DNA of 64,000 nucleotides from Mytilus edulis (lineage: Eukaryota > Mollusca > Bivalvia > Mytilida > Mytilidae). Under the pieces are notes generated by a model. The model searched no databases. It had not been told where the DNA came from and saw nothing but the letters and a program-made list of their open reading frames with translations. Shown here piece by piece: positions 24,251 to 37,600 of the stretch (position 1 is the stretch's first letter; each line of letters starts with the position of its first letter). The translations under genes and the position numbers were made by a program. The stretch is from contig NC_092345.1 of the NCBI RefSeq assembly GCF_963676685.1, positions 48,939,838 to 49,003,837 of the forward strand, given 5' to 3'.

Positions 24251-25035
24251 TAAAAATTAAAAACATAAATTTTTAATATTGAAAAAAACAAAATTCAATG
24301 CCATACTATTTTGATTTTAAAAATTCGTTTCAGAAATTGAAGTCGAGCTAATGCTTCAAACTCATTTAATACGGCCATCTATTTTGTTTTTTTTAATTTT
24401 CAAACACCTTGATCAAAAACAATCCATGGTATTCAATGGATTTGACAAGTTCGTCTAGTATACCTTTATAGGTTTCAAAACTGCACTAAAAATTTAGTAC
24501 TTCCATTCAAACAAAATCTTATCAAATAATACCTCATAGGTCATTGTTATGTCTTGCAGGTCTTTGTTTTTACCATCTGTTTATTTCCCTAGATTCATAC
24601 TTAGGAAAGTCATATCCTGTGTGATTCGAAGGAAAAGTCTCGCGGTAAGTACTTTACGTATACAAGTCAAGTTAACCTTTCTAAAATGTACGGAGTACTA
24701 CGCCGTTTCAAAATTACCTCAGTTATTGTGTTTGTTGAGATTTTTTTCTTGAAAAATGGAAGGAGTTTTATTCTTATTTTATTCTTATTTATAAGTTATG
24801 TTAGATCTTTTTTTTAACTTTTGGTACAATCATTTGGCTTTCATTTACTGCAACGTTATTATAATTTACTGTAAATGACACAATTAAAGAGATACCTAGC
24901 ATGGAATCGCCTCGTGTCCAGCAAAGATAAGCACTATCTGTTAAGAAGTTTACGAATAAACCTTGACTGTGTACGAAAATTAAAGTACAACAGAAAAAAA
25001 GTTATTTATCTTTATGTAGGAGTAGGAGGTTAAGA

Positions 25036-26150
25036 TAAGATCTGAGAATATATTTTGTAGCAGATACGCTGTACTGTTGATTCTAAAAAAAAAAAGAATT
25101 ATCTGTAATGAATTGATTTGTTTTCATGTAAAAGAAAAACTCTCTATTTCACTTGTCAGCTCAAATGCTTATTCTAACTGGATGTATAGGGGTGGCTATA
25201 ACATAAAACAAGTGGGTACAGATTGCTAACCCAAATTCATATATTTATTTATTCGAAAATATATCCACCCATACATATATTTCGTGGGTAGATCACCGCT
25301 TATCTATATATTTCTAAGCTAGCAGAAAAACAATTGACATCTTAATCATAATGATAGAAGGCAACGACAAATCTTATTACGTAACTACAATACCATTCTC
25401 TTCTCACGAATGTGACCAACCGAATTAGACTATTTACCGGATTTGTAATAATATAAGCAACACGACGGTGCCAAATGTGGAGCAGGATCTGCTTAACCTT
25501 CCGGAGCAACTGAGATCACCCCCAGTTTTTGGTTGGGTTCGTGTTGCTTAGTCTTTAGTTTTTTATATAGTCAAAGTGAACTGTCAAACTAGCCAGAACG
25601 GTTATATGATATGACCTGAAAATATATATTTTGCAGCAGATATGCTTTACTGTTAATTCTAACAAAAAATAAAGTCTCTGTAATGAATTGATTTTTTTTT
25701 ATATAAAAGAGATACTCTCTATTTCGCTTGTCAGTTAAAGTAAGTTCAAATGCTTATTTTAGCTGGATGTATAGGGGTGGCTATAACATAAAACAAGTGG
25801 GTACAGATTGCTTACCCAAATTCACATATTTATTTATTCGAAAATATATCTACCCATACATATATATCGTAGGTAGATCAACGCCTATTTATATATTTCC
25901 AAGCTAGCAGAAAAACATTTTAATCATAATGCTGATGTGACCAGGTGGAATAAGAATATTGTTAAGTTGAATGCAGAATGTTCAATTACTTTATCAAATA
26001 CGGCAAAAAAGGCAACGACAAATCTTATTATGCTGGCCACGGTTCATAATGTTGCTTCTGGTGTAACTTATTCTGCATTGACAATATAGATAAAATAACA
26101 GTATATATAGTCAAAGTGAACTGACAAACTAGCCAGAACGGTTATAGTTG
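25036..26150 (+). repeat. Diverged tandem duplication, ~540-580-bp period
   Basis: Block X (25036-25355: 'ggatgtataggggtggctat', 'aaaacaagtgggtacagatt') recurs at 25612-25932. Block Y ('agtcaaagtgaactg', 'caaactagccagaacggtta') at 25564-25612 recurs at 26103-26150. The X-Y order repeats, so an ancestral unit of about 0.55 kb was duplicated. Between 25420 and 25560 lies a minus R3 remnant. Confidence 0.8.
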
Positions 26151-26875
26151 TTTTATCTGGTTGAACCAGATAAAATAACTATTCAGAAAAGTTGTGTGTC
26201 CAATAGCCAATGGTGAGTTAATATCAAAAAGCCTACATGGAGTATATTTGGATACATTGAACCATATAATACAAAATGTGTTCAATATAGTAATATCATT
26301 ATAATATAAAGGTAAAATAGACATAAATGAAGTATATAAAGTTGAGAATATTATCAAATAGATAATTTGTACATAAATCAACTTGTCCACACTAACAACA
26401 CCGATAGTTCTTAAAATAATACCCGAAAACAAGATAAACATGTATTTCATACATATACTGGTCCTGCAACTGTTTTCGTCAGAAAGTAAAATATCCTTCA
26501 TTTATAAGGATTGCATAGTTTGTTTTTGATTTGCTTCGATATTAAAAGGTACTTTTGCATGTTCGGATTTTGTTTCAGAGACGTATATCCCATATGCATT
26601 CGTTTCTTTGACATTATAACGTGGTTGGGTAAGTTGGTGTTGAGTCAATTCTACCTTGTTTCGTTGTATCAATATCAGTGACAAAAGGTTATATCTTTTT
26701 CTTAACAATCAAACATATGGTTCTGTTTATTTACGCCTCCCATTAAGGTTAGACAGACGGACCTATACAGAGGTAGGTGCAAAGGCTTCATACTCCCTTA
26801 TAAGTGCTTTAATTTTTATTATTTAATAGACATCATTTATGCGACATATAATGGACAAACATCTTCTTGTTACAG
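26151..26875. other. Upstream region of EF-hand gene B
   Basis: No recognised gene. The minus-strand open frames at 26142-26501 and 26502-26708 show no domain or splice logic. The region ends in 'cttcttgttacag', an acceptor-like tract directly before the gene B ATG. Confidence 0.4.
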
Positions 26876-29800
26876 ATGGGCAACCATATCATTGCTGCTA
26901 TTTTAGCTGTGGTTTTTGTAAGGTAAAATCAATTTTATTTTAGATCAGTTATGAATTTTTTTTTATACTTATTTTGTTTTAAGTGTTAATAGTTCATAAT
27001 GTTGATGGCAATGTATATGCTACAGTACAAATAGGAATTCGGTAGTATCCAGAATCCTCAATGTACAAAGAGGAATCACAATATCTACTAGTGCAGACTG
27101 GAATTTTTATTTGTACTAAATTATAATCAAGCAAAATTCTGAATAATTACTTTTAAAAATTTGGAAATCCAGATTTGTACTTGAAGGATTCTGGATTGTA
27201 CTTAATTTCAAAATAATCCAGGATATTACTGAATATAAAAATAGTTGGTAGTATAAATCTTTTTATAATATTATTTATCATTTTAATGATGCACTCGATT
27301 AGTAGAAAAAACAAAATAATGATAACATAATCTCAATTTCTCTACCTTATTTCAAACAAAAAAATGCTAATATTTTTTTTTTTTTTTTTTTGGCGTAAAC
27401 AACCATTTTTTATTTTACTACCTTAACAAAGTTCAGAGAAACACTTTGCTTAAATTAACATGGTTGTCTTCTGAATATTAATGTTTAGACATTATTGAAA
27501 ACTGCTTAACAAGTTTTTTTTTGTATTTGATAGATTTTGTATCGACCTAGTACATTGTAGTACAAACCTAGATGTCATTATTTCTACCAGCAGATACTTG
27601 AATTCTGTGTAGTTCTGGATTTGAATTCATATAAATAAAAAAATTGAAAAAGACCAAATAGTATCAAGCATTAAGGACCAAAAATTCTTAAAGGTTTTGC
27701 CTTTGCCAAATTGAGCACGTGTACGCGTTAAATGACGTAAAATTAAATAAAGTTGAGGAAATAAAAATAAAAAATAAACGTGTTAAAAATATTTGTAGTA
27801 TTGTTGCACATCCTGGAAGACCTGCCTTACAAGACAGTCCACAGGCTCGAGTTATTTTTCAAGCAGCTGAAAGAAATCGGACAGATGATGGTTTCATCAC
27901 GCCAGATGAATTTAAGGACATCTTTGCCACGTTTGATATTAATAGTGAGTTCTGTTAAACTTAGATTTTGATAACTAATCTATAATAGACTACAAACATG
28001 GGACTACAATTAATCTATTGGACCTAAAAAAACACATGGGATTTCCAGTTTTTTCTTAATCAAATTGCAATATATATATATATATATTATAACCAAAAAA
28101 AATCATGTATTTATTGTATCCCATTTAATTTGAATACTTCAGACTGTAGCTCTAAGGAGAGGCGGCGGATTTGCAAGTTAAAACTGTCGAGTGTTTATTG
28201 TTAAATCTGGTTATTTTTAACGTTTTTGATCAATTAGAAATTAAGTATTAATTTAGAAAATCATACTAACACTGAAGCATATACGTTAAAACTTTGAAAT
28301 TTCTTGACCATCAATCATTTATTCAACTGTCCAAATGGATCACTGCATATTGCGGTTGAGACTGGACGTAACACCAGTATAGAAATAATTTATATAGATG
28401 TGATATGATTGCCAATGAGACAACTCTCCATCAGAGACCAATTCACATCTCTAGAGAATACAACATTAGCCCATATCTCATAGCAAGCATGGAAGACCCC
28501 GAAATGGCAAATGTAAAATCATATTTTTTTTTAGCGATTCGTTATAATATGTGGTTTCAATTCTCGTGACAAGTTTGGGTTTATAATGAATTGTAACGAT
28601 ACTCGTGTTTGATAAGCATGCATCTTATGTTTTAATATATACAGCAACATTACCCTTAGAGTCAAGAGTTCTGTATAATAATGTGCATAGAGCGTGACAA
28701 TCTCTTCATAAGAGTTGTCGGCATTAACATCTGCATCCTGTCCGAACTGGCTGTAATGTTATTCATTCCGCTTAGCCAAACGGACGCCCTACTTTGAAAA
28801 TTTATTTACTGCCGATCGGAAGAGTACCGGAATGATCATATTTATCTACCCACGGGTATTATAGGGTCATCGTCAAAATCGGATTAGAAACTAAACCGTT
28901 TATGTCTGCGATAACAACTATTGTTTTACAAACAGTTCATTTTGAATTTACAGCTGATGGTGAGGTCACTGAAAAGGAGTTCTTGTTTATTTGGAAGGAT
29001 CGACAACTAGGAGACTTATCGGCAGCCTCTAGTTTTTTCCATCACATTGACACAGATAGAGACAATTTATTGTCAGAGATTCCTGATATGTCTAGAACAT
29101 TCTACTACTTCGACTCAAATCGTAAGTGTTCACAAAATGGTAATGTCTTATTTTCAACTGGTTAAGTTACAACGCGACTAAATTGAAAATTTATTTGAAT
29201 TGAGCAGAGAAAGACTTTGTGTAAAATATAGCAATACAAGAGATGTGATATGATTGCCAATATGAAAAAATTCACCACAGACCAAAGGACGAACCTGTCA
29301 AAAAGTAGATGTGTTATGCATCAATTCGGTATATTTTTTCTGATATCTTCTTTGAATAATAAATAATAATATAACATTCACACTTTTTATTGTTTATAAA
29401 TCAATGTAAAAGTAATATGCAACAAAATGGAGGCATTAGTCGTTTTAAGTCAACGTGTTATTTTTCAAAGATATTCTAAACATACGCTTCAAGCAAAATT
29501 ATATCTTGAAATTAGATGATGTACAATATTGTTGCTGAAATAACAACGGATTGTATAGATAAAATGACAAAATTGTAAACTAAGGATCTGGTTACCCTTC
29601 CATCGGATCACCCCTTTTTGTGGGCTTCGTGCTGCTCAGTGTATAGTTTTCTATATTGTGTTTTGTAGACTGTGGCGTGTCCGTTGGTCGTGTTTCGTTT
29701 TTGTCATGACTTCTCTTCGACTTATGAATTTTAATAACCCTTGCCATTCAGTCACAGGACTTCACAAATATTTCAATCTTTTATGGGTTGATTTAAAATA

Positions 29801-30359
29801 CATATATATAAGTTAGCAATGAATGTGGATGTTAAATTTGATAGATGCTTTTTTGTGCTTCTTTGTTTGTTTTTGTTCTAATTGAGATTGGGACACGGTG
29901 ATGACTGATGTACCCTTATTTTAATAATTTTACCTATTATGTCTGTGTTTTTTTTCACGCATCGTTGTAAATATAATTGAATTTGATGCGACTGTCATAT
30001 AAGTTAGAGGTTTAGCGCTATAAAACCAGGTTCAATCCACCATTTTCTACATTTGAAACTGCCTGTACCAAGTCAGGAATATGACAGTTGTTGTCCATTT
30101 GTTTGATGTGTTTTATCATTTGGTTTTGCCATTTGATTAGGGACTTTCCGTTTTGAATTTTCCTCGGAGTTCAGTATTTTTGTGAATTTACTTTTTAGTA
30201 TCTACCTTATTCTTCTAAGTTTACACAGTTTGCTGCTTTTAGATGAGTTTAGTAACATTTAATAAAAAATGTGCTTATCTTTTATTTTGTATACTTTCAG
30301 AGGATGGAAAAGTCAGCCTGATTGAATTTGTCATCGTTTGGATCAATCTATCTCACTGA
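26876..30359 (+). CDS. Secreted four-EF-hand protein, array member B (139 aa)
   Basis: Exons: 26876-26922, 27799-27944, 28954-29121, 30301-30359 (TGA); phases 2,1,1, the same as gene A. Signal peptide is about residues 1-19 (MGNHIIAAILAVVFVSIVA). Loops: EF1 42-53 NRTDDGFITPDE (Asn at position 1, otherwise good); EF2 62-73 DINTDGEVTEKE (canonical); EF3 97-109 DTDRDNLLSEIPD (Gly replaced by Asn and one extra residue, so position 12 is Pro); EF4 118-129 DSNQDGKVSLIE (canonical). It ends ten residues after EF4. It is predicted to be a secreted calcium-binding protein. The different loop inventory from A and from C-E argues that B diverged early in the array. Confidence 0.8.
28390..28520 (-). repeat. 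Dispersed repeat R1 (minus) in intron 2 of gene B
   Basis: 'gatgtgatatgattgccaat', 'gagacaactctccatcagag', 'gaccccgaaatg' is the reverse complement of the R1 tail. A 60-bp fragment of the same type is at 29241-29300 in intron 3. Confidence 0.7.
29590..30190 (-). repeat. R3 remnant and R2 copy (minus) in intron 3 of gene B
   Basis: 29590-29700 carries 'ggttacccttcc..gatcacccc..gggcttcgtg' (R3 reversed). 29880-30190 carries 'gcgctataaaaccaggttc', 'caagtcaggaatatgacagt' and 'tttgaattttcctcggagtt' (R2 reversed). Confidence 0.7.
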
Positions 30360-30446
30360 CATTATCAAATCAATACTATTTTAATTTTGTTCCATTATTT
30401 TTTAATTATTATTATATTTCAGTCAAATCTGATTTTGAAAATATGC

Positions 30447-30452
30447 AATAAA
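30447..30452 (+). terminator. Polyadenylation signal AATAAA
   Basis: AATAAA lies 88 bp after the gene B stop. Confidence 0.5.
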
Positions 30453-31870
30453 TCAAGCACAGGGCTTTCAGTTATATTTGACTGGTTTTTTTTTATCACT
30501 GTAGAGGTACAACAAAAGTGATGACGTTTTGTCGTTTTTCTCGTTCACTTAAAAGTAAAAGTAACAGAAAGAGAAATACATCCACCAATCTCAATATCAT
30601 TTTATCACATAAACAAGGTCGCATTTGTAATAAAATGAAAAGGAATGTATCGGGTGGCTAAAATAAATTAATGTCGAATTTACTGCGAAAAAAATGCGTT
30701 AGAAAAGGGGATTGTTATTATTTACAGACAACACAGAAGAATTGCTGAATCAGTCTAAACTCCACAATATTGTTTATCAAAGTAATACTAGACGTATCTA
30801 TATTTAGTCGGCTCTCGTGATATATTTTTGATAGATTTATTCATCTCTTATAAACTTTTGAGCATTACATTATTAGAATTTGTCTCTGTATTTCTTTGGC
30901 TGTATTTTTTGGTGCGAAAGATGTGTTTTTCTGATTCTTCTAACGTTTAGATAGTAACTACACACACTATTTGCCCACACATATCACTTATAAAACTTTA
31001 AGATTTCGTCTTTCCGACCATGCGATAAAGATTAAAAATTTGAAGATTTTAATTGAATAGTGAAAATAAAAATCGAACCTAATCGTCAGTGTTTCAAATA
31101 ATACATAAAAATAGACATAACAGATGTACTTTCAGCCTTCAATGGAGACCATCTCATTTTAGATATCCCCCAACCTTTGAAAATGTGTGAAACTTAAAAT
31201 TTCCGACATGGTAGTTTCATAAATGAATCTATAATGTATCAACATTATTATTTTCAAGACCTCAATTTTTAAATTGATTCAGTGATAAGAATCAAGAATT
31301 CTTGGTGATAAAATCATTAACTTATAAATAATTTATCCATGTCAATTTTACAGAATAAGAATATTAAAGTTGTGGAATTTTTTCAACGAATCTTAAATGA
31401 TCTTTTAAAAATCATGAACAAAATCTGAGACTACTATAACACACTGTTATAGTAGTCTCAGACAAAATGTATTGTTCATCTATAAATTTCGTATTACATG
31501 ACGTCATACATTATCTATATACACCAAACTTTGAGAACATTGTATTCACTTTACAAAGAAAGTAGGTTAAAATCAGTACTTTTCCAAATTTAATCTCGTC
31601 AAAGACACGGTATTTCAGAGTTCATAGCCGCTATCAAGTGAGTGTTATACATATAGTTAGGTATAAGAAAAATCTTAATTATTCACATTATTTGCAACTC
31701 GAGTATCAGGTAAATCTATAATAATAACAACATTTGTAATACTTGTAATAATCGTACTAGTAAAAGCTTTCAAAATGCAGAAAACTCAATACATTGTCTT
31801 ATTCAAATACATTTTGGAGAAACCGAAGTTTAGATTATGACCAAACGGGATGGACTGCAATCAATATTGC
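30453..31870. other. Intergenic, B to C
   Basis: AT-rich, no gene. Contains the perfect hairpin at 31424-31462. Confidence 0.5.
31424..31462. repeat. Perfect 18-bp hairpin, 3-nt loop
   Basis: tctgagactactataaca, loop cac, tgttatagtagtctcaga: 18 paired bases with no mismatch. Confidence 0.85.
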
Positions 31871-32284
31871 CTATATCGTTGTTCTGTATATCCTCTGCCA
31901 AATGTGAAATGACCAGAAGTGAATATGCAATATTACGTCCAATGAGACGCGTATCGTTGTTGTCCCAAAATAATTTAAGCAGCAACCGCGCAGTCCATAA
32001 TTTTGTATAGAAAATCCACAACTGCATTCCCCGTAGATGCCTCTGTGCAGGTTTGCTATAATAATAATCAGTCTGACACGAGCATACATTTCAAAGTTCA
32101 TGTTTTTGTATAAGAAACCCAACAAATCACTCAGATCAAAATTTAAAGCAGGTTTATAATTTCGTGACCTTGTTAAAGAATGTGTGGAAACATGGTCAAA
32201 ATTTGGACAGCTGTTTTCAAGAATTTTCTGGTTAACAAAGTCAAACACGACAAAATATATCAATAGTGTCGATATAGACATCAA
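31871..32284 (-). CDS. Unsupported open frame with signal-like N-terminus
   Basis: A 137-codon minus-strand frame starts MMSISTLLIYFVVFDFV, which could be a signal peptide, and contains a short Cys-rich stretch (GECSCG, LRGCC). A tract ending 'attattattatag' inside it looks like an acceptor, so if it is coding at all it may be two exons. No family is recognised, there is no paralogue in the window, and it may be chance. Confidence 0.2.
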   Translation of the reverse strand: MMSISTLLIYFVVFDFVNQKILENSCPNFDHVSTHSLTRSRNYKPALNFDLSDLLGFLYKNMNFEMYARVRLIIIIANLHRGIYGECSCGFSIQNYGLRGCCLNYFGTTTIRVSLDVILHIHFWSFHIWQRIYRTTI

Positions 32285-32564
32285 TCTGCACGAAAAACAA
32301 ATGCAAAAAAATAAGCGTCCATATTTTTTTAAGTTGATACCAAAATAGTCAACTTAAAATTGCTAAGAGAACTAGTAGTTTAAACGATTAAGCAATACTT
32401 ACTCAACCTAAAACCTAGGGATAAATTCAAGTGCTTCAGAAGGATAATCGATTCCTGTTCTATTAGTGTCAATCGTCGTGCTGATCATAACACATACAAA
32501 TATTGTGGTAAGTTGTGGTAGGTAAAAAGAACGGAATGTAGTCATTGGATTAACGTGGTTACAT

Positions 32565-33190
32565 CTATAATACTAAAATTACGAGGTCCAATTTGTCAGC
32601 CGTCATCACGTAAAAACGACGAATCAAAAAATTCAACTTTATATATAACTTATATAGTACAAAGGTATAGATTAAAAATTACACCACTCCAGGCCCTTTT
32701 GTTTTCCACGTAATTAATATTGCCAATAATTAAGAAGTTCCGGGTCGAGTCCGATATCGATACCAATAGTATATTCACCTGTTACCGATTACCTTATCTG
32801 TACGTTCCGCATCTGACAGGCGCACCACCAAACGGTGTATTCAGGATTAATATGCTATATAGTATTACACGGGTCATAATCACAGGGTTGACACTACTTA
32901 ATTGTCAAATTGTTACCTATTGTAGTATTTTAATCAGTTAGACTTTCTAAGATAACAATACGAATACTAAAAATCTGGACTAAAATAAGGCGTATAGGTA
33001 CAGTTTTCAATTTGTTAGCGGGCATGACGTAACACAGCGAATCAAAGAATTCAACTTTATTTATAACTTATATAGGACAATGCTGTTGATTAAAAAAATT
33101 CCATTCCAGGACCTTTTGTTTTCCAAATAATTAATATTATCAATAATTGAAAAGTTCCAGTTCGACGGGTCCAAACAGAAAGGTTTGAAA
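32565..33190 (+). repeat. Two direct repeat copies, ~430-bp offset
   Basis: 'gtcatcacgtaa..cgaatcaa..aattcaactttat', 'ataacttatatag' and 'ccttttgttttcca..taattaatatt' at 32575-32750 recur in order at 33008-33180. Confidence 0.75.
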
Positions 33191-33409
33191 GCAGAGAAAA
33201 CTGTGTATCTTATAATCGGCATGACTTTATCAGATGACAATACTAATACTAAAATAAGGCTTGCGCATAGTTATATACTTTAATTCAGTCATGGACCCGC
33301 GGATGCCTCTCTGCTTCACAGTATAGAATATAAAAATAAAGTACATGATTTCTGAAAGACTGACCAATAAATACTTTTCTGATTAAACTAGACGCATTTC
33401 AAAATACTA

Positions 33410-33720
33410 AAAATTAACATAACAAAAATACTAAACTCCGAGGAAAATTCAAAACGGATAGTCCCTTATCAAATAGCAAAATCAAATGATAAAATACATC
33501 AAACGAATGAACAACAACACTTATATTCCTGACTTGGAACAGGCATTTTCAAATGTAGAAAATTGTGGATTGAACCTGGTTTTATAGCGCTACACCTGTC
33601 ACTTGTATGACAGTCGCATCAAATTTAATTACACCTACAACAATGCGTGAACAAAACAGACATAAAAGGTAAAAATGTCAAAATAGGGGTATATCAGTCA
33701 TCACCGTGTCACAACCTCAT
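33410..33720 (+). repeat. Dispersed repeat family R2 (well-preserved copy)
   Basis: 'aaatactaaactccgaggaa', 'aaacggatagtccc', 'tattcctgacttggaacagg', 'gaacctggttttatagcgct', 'cgcatcaaatttaatt'. This is the best copy for building a family consensus. Confidence 0.8.
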
Positions 33721-33814
33721 CTGCTTATATGTAGATATGCCTTTCTCAAAAATTGAAATGTTGGTGGCAGAACTTAAGAGTAGATTTTATTACAAAAAAA
33801 TCATAAATATTAAA

Positions 33815-34505
33815 AGAGGGACGAAAGATACCAAAGGGACAGTCAAACTCATAAATCTAAAACAAACTGACAACGCCATGGCTAAAAATTAAAAAAACAA
33901 ACAGAAAAACAATAGTACACATGACACAACATAGAAAACGAAAGAATAAACAACACAAACCCCACCTAAAACTAGGGGTGATCTCAGGTGCTCCGGAAGG
34001 GTAAGCAGATCCTGCTCCGCATGTGGCACCCGTCGGGTTGCTTATGTGATTACAAATCCGGTAAATAGTATAATTCGGTAGGTCACATTCATGAAAGGGA
34101 AGGGGATTGTAGTTACGACGTAAGGAACATATCCGATATCATTTGTGAAACGGTTATTCCATAACGGTCAACCAACTCGTGATGGCGTCCGTAAAATTTA
34201 CGAAGGGATGATTTCAACTTCACCATTTGGAACTCTTGGTTTAATAGCTTCCTTGTGAGCAGTAACCCTCTATCAAAAAAATCATGATAGGAAACGCAAG
34301 CACGGGAATATCGTATCAATTGGGAGATATATACCCCGTATGCAGGTGCTGCTGGAATGTTGCTACTTAGAAATGGAAAGTTCACAATTGGAAAGCTGAA
34401 ATCATCTCTTTTGTCGTAAAGTTTTGTTTTCAATCGACCCTCATTGTCAATTTCTAGATGTAAGTCAAGATATGAAGCCGACTTATTAAAGGATGACATA
34501 ATGTT
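33815..34505 (-). pseudogene. Retroelement 3' part with reverse-transcriptase C-terminal frame
   Basis: The minus frame 34113-34499 encodes 128 aa including SYLDLHLEID, LYDKRDDFSFPIVNFPF, YISQLIRYSRA and DRGLLLTRKLLNQEFQ. This is the region after the catalytic palm of a Penelope-like type reverse transcriptase. The palm itself is missing, so the copy is truncated. The 33815-34110 flank is the untranslated 3' tail (repeat R3). Its upstream edge falls at about 34505, where similarity to the D and E upstream regions begins, so it inserted just upstream of gene C. Subfamily is tentative. Confidence 0.65.
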
Positions 34506-34638
34506 TGTTGAAAGTTATCTAATCAAATACAACCATCTTCAAACATAGCATTAAAATTGTAGATACTCTTTAAAAAAAACATTAACCTTATAGAAGCAGA
34601 ATCTTAATTGTGTCGTTTGATTATTTCAGTCGAAGACC
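34506..34638 (+). promoter_or_regulatory. Conserved ~130-bp leader upstream of gene C start
   Basis: 'gttatctaatcaaat' and 'gtcgtttgattatttcag', followed by about nine bases and then ATGG, are shared with genes D (from about 42920) and E (from about 50108). The cag end is a plausible splice acceptor, so the ATG exon probably follows an untranslated exon. Otherwise the block is promoter DNA. Confidence 0.4.
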
Positions 34639-37600
34639 ATGGCAAAACTACTGATGACCTTCGTAGCAGTATTTGCAGTTTCCATGTGAGTTTCTTACTT
34701 TACATTAACACTTAATCATTTGATTGCCCATTAAAGAATTAAACAAATGAACTCCGTCCCATTTTCGTCTCCACACTCTAACTTAAATTTTCCTGATTAA
34801 AATTGTATAAAACTCACACACTTTTAATGAAACCACAATATGCAGACAGACGAATTTGGGAAACAAGTCATTAAGTCATTAACCGTTCTACAGAATTCAT
34901 GCATTTTTTTTTTTAAACTTGGATAATTGCAAAGCTAGAGTAAGAGCAGCCGTGTCCTCTGGCAAATTCTTCTTTTATTTTTTTAATATTATTTTGCAAT
35001 CAAGACAGATTCGGAGATCTCGGTTTAAATGAGGTCAACTTTGGACTCTCATAATGTAATTGCTACCCAATTTTATGTCTTTGCATTTAACTATTTTTAG
35101 AGCAATTGTTTTGGGTAACCCTGGAACTACCATAGAAGACAGTGAAGAAGCCAGACATTTATTTCATTTAGCAGATAAAAATCATGACTTCCTGTTAAAT
35201 CCTGACGAAATGCATTCCGTCTTTTTAGAGTTTGACTTAAATAGTACGTATATTTTGATCAGTTTTGGAACTAACTGTATACTCTTCCAGAGTCCCTAAG
35301 TGGCCTTTTGTACATACATCAGGCCGTGAGTTTTCTCGTTTGAATGGTTTTACATTTGTCATTTCGGGGCCTTTTATAGCTGACTATGTAGTATAGACTT
35401 TTCTCATTGTTACCTATAGTTGTTAATTTCTGTGTCATTTGGTCTCATTTGGAGAGATCTTCTCTCATTGGAAATCATACCATATTTTCTGTTTAATGCT
35501 ATGCAATTTTAAGTTTTGTGTGTGTAAAATGTTGATTATTGTTTGCTTGCAATCTTTCACTAGTAATTTTTTACGGGAGCTCCGGTACCATCTTATATTA
35601 TTTTTTTATTTTTCAAGCAGTGAGCCTTTAGCTGTTAAAGACCACTCTAACTTAATTGGGGGGCCGTAAATACAACTGATTCGATGCATTATTTACTCCT
35701 ATCGTGTAGTCAATATTTGGCATTTTATACCTGAAAATGTAAAGTAATGAAACGTCGCACGCTACTGGTGTTACTTTGGTAAAATCACGGACAAGACACA
35801 TTCATCTTATTAATTTTTAAACATAAAAATTTGATATTATAAAGTGTTGTATATCATTTTAAAGCTTTTAAACTCTTCTTTCAGATTATTGCAATTTTGT
35901 ATATGTAACAGACCATTTTCATAAATTAAAACTCAATAAAACCTTTATTTTGCAATATGATTTCCTTGTCCCGCGTTACACTTTTAGTTTTGTGAAATTC
36001 TGAATACCGTAAAAAACATATAAATTTTATAACCAAACGATATAAAAGTTTGTCTAGAACAAGCAATTCATAATTGGGCGATGACGTAATGTCGATTTTT
36101 TTCTCTCGAAAAGACGAAAATATAGAATAAAAGGGATCAAGATGATACAAATTATGTGTCCCGTGCACGAAAGGTTGCCGTCATTTTTGTTAAATTGTCC
36201 CAAAAAAGGAAATTCCAGAGCAATCCCAATGTCGAAAGTAAATAATTCTTATACTAGTATTTTGTACAAAGATCACACTTTCGCCTCATGCAATAATTAG
36301 GAATTTTTAAAATAAATTCTTATTATTGAGTTGAATAGCAATGTCCGACATTTTGTCCCCTTCAAACCAAATTAAACGTAGGGTTACGTTTTCTGTTTTT
36401 TTCATGATGTTTATTTAATACAGTGCCATTCGCTACATACAAAAAATTATAATGGATAAAAGTACAAAAAATTATCTCTATTTTGATATTAAATTCCCAT
36501 AAATTAAATCTAATATACGAGATATGAGATAAAACTAAAATGTTCGATACAATGTCCCCACATACGATTTTGACGTTATTTAATAAAATATACTTGTAAC
36601 GTTCCGTCTAATTGTCATTATTGCGGTTTTCACAGACGATTTGGAATACGGCTATTTTGTTTTGTTGCTTAATAAGAAAACTTTTAAATTAATGTTTTAT
36701 GTTGAAGCTCTACCGATTCATAGAGAAGGGGTTGGGAGAGATTTTTTCGCGGAACTGAAGTGTTTTCCGGACTACATGTATAATAGTCGGATCCGCTATA
36801 ATACAAATTAATAGAAAAAACAGCAATAATAATTGTTCCCTCTAATTCCCTTACATATATTTGTGCAGAACTGACATGCTAGATATGCTGTAGTCCTTTC
36901 GCCTTGACATTCTGGAGTGCAAAGATGAGTGCATTTGCAGTGCATAGTTTATCCATAAAAAAAGTAATCGATTGCCTTTATATAATTAAAATGCATATAA
37001 AACAAATGGTTTCAATTCAAGTTACTTTTTTATTTTTAATTTGTTAATAAAACTAAAGCTTAACATCTTTTATCTAAGAAAAAACAATTAATCCTTTCTT
37101 ACGAAAAAAAATCAATCCTTTAAAATTTATTGTAAAAAGCCATCTGAACAACATGCATCCCAACGTTTTTATTTTGGCTTACGTCTTTGAGTGTGTAACG
37201 TTAGGTGACACCAGTATCGTGCGTCGTTTCATTACAAATGTACTATTTTTATGGCAGACATGTCAGCTACTTTATATGACATTTTCTTGGCGTCTCATAA
37301 AGGCTTTACTAGGAAAAGAGCAGCAAGTCATCCAATATTTTGAAAACTCTATGAAAAATTAAATATTTGTGACAGTTTATTTTATCCATATAGGCGGCGA
37401 AAACAGGTGACGGGACTCAATAATCTATGTTCCGCAGTGTCAGCTATTTTAAGAAAGCTACATGTACATTCCGGTAGTGACATTCAAAATCCAGGTACTT
37501 ATAAGTGTAGGAGTTAAGTTGAAACCATTATACATGTCTTTGCCTTGCAAATAATTTCGATTCTAATTCCCTCGGAACAAGTCAGAGAACATGCTGTTGC

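Noticed and set aside
27719-27798. ATG-initiated open frame upstream of exon 2 of gene B
   Set aside because: A signal-peptide exon at 26876 joins in phase with the acceptor at 27799; the upstream Lys-rich stretch is intronic.
31424-31462. Hairpin as a microRNA precursor
   Set aside because: The 3-nt loop and 18-bp stem are too small for a typical animal precursor.
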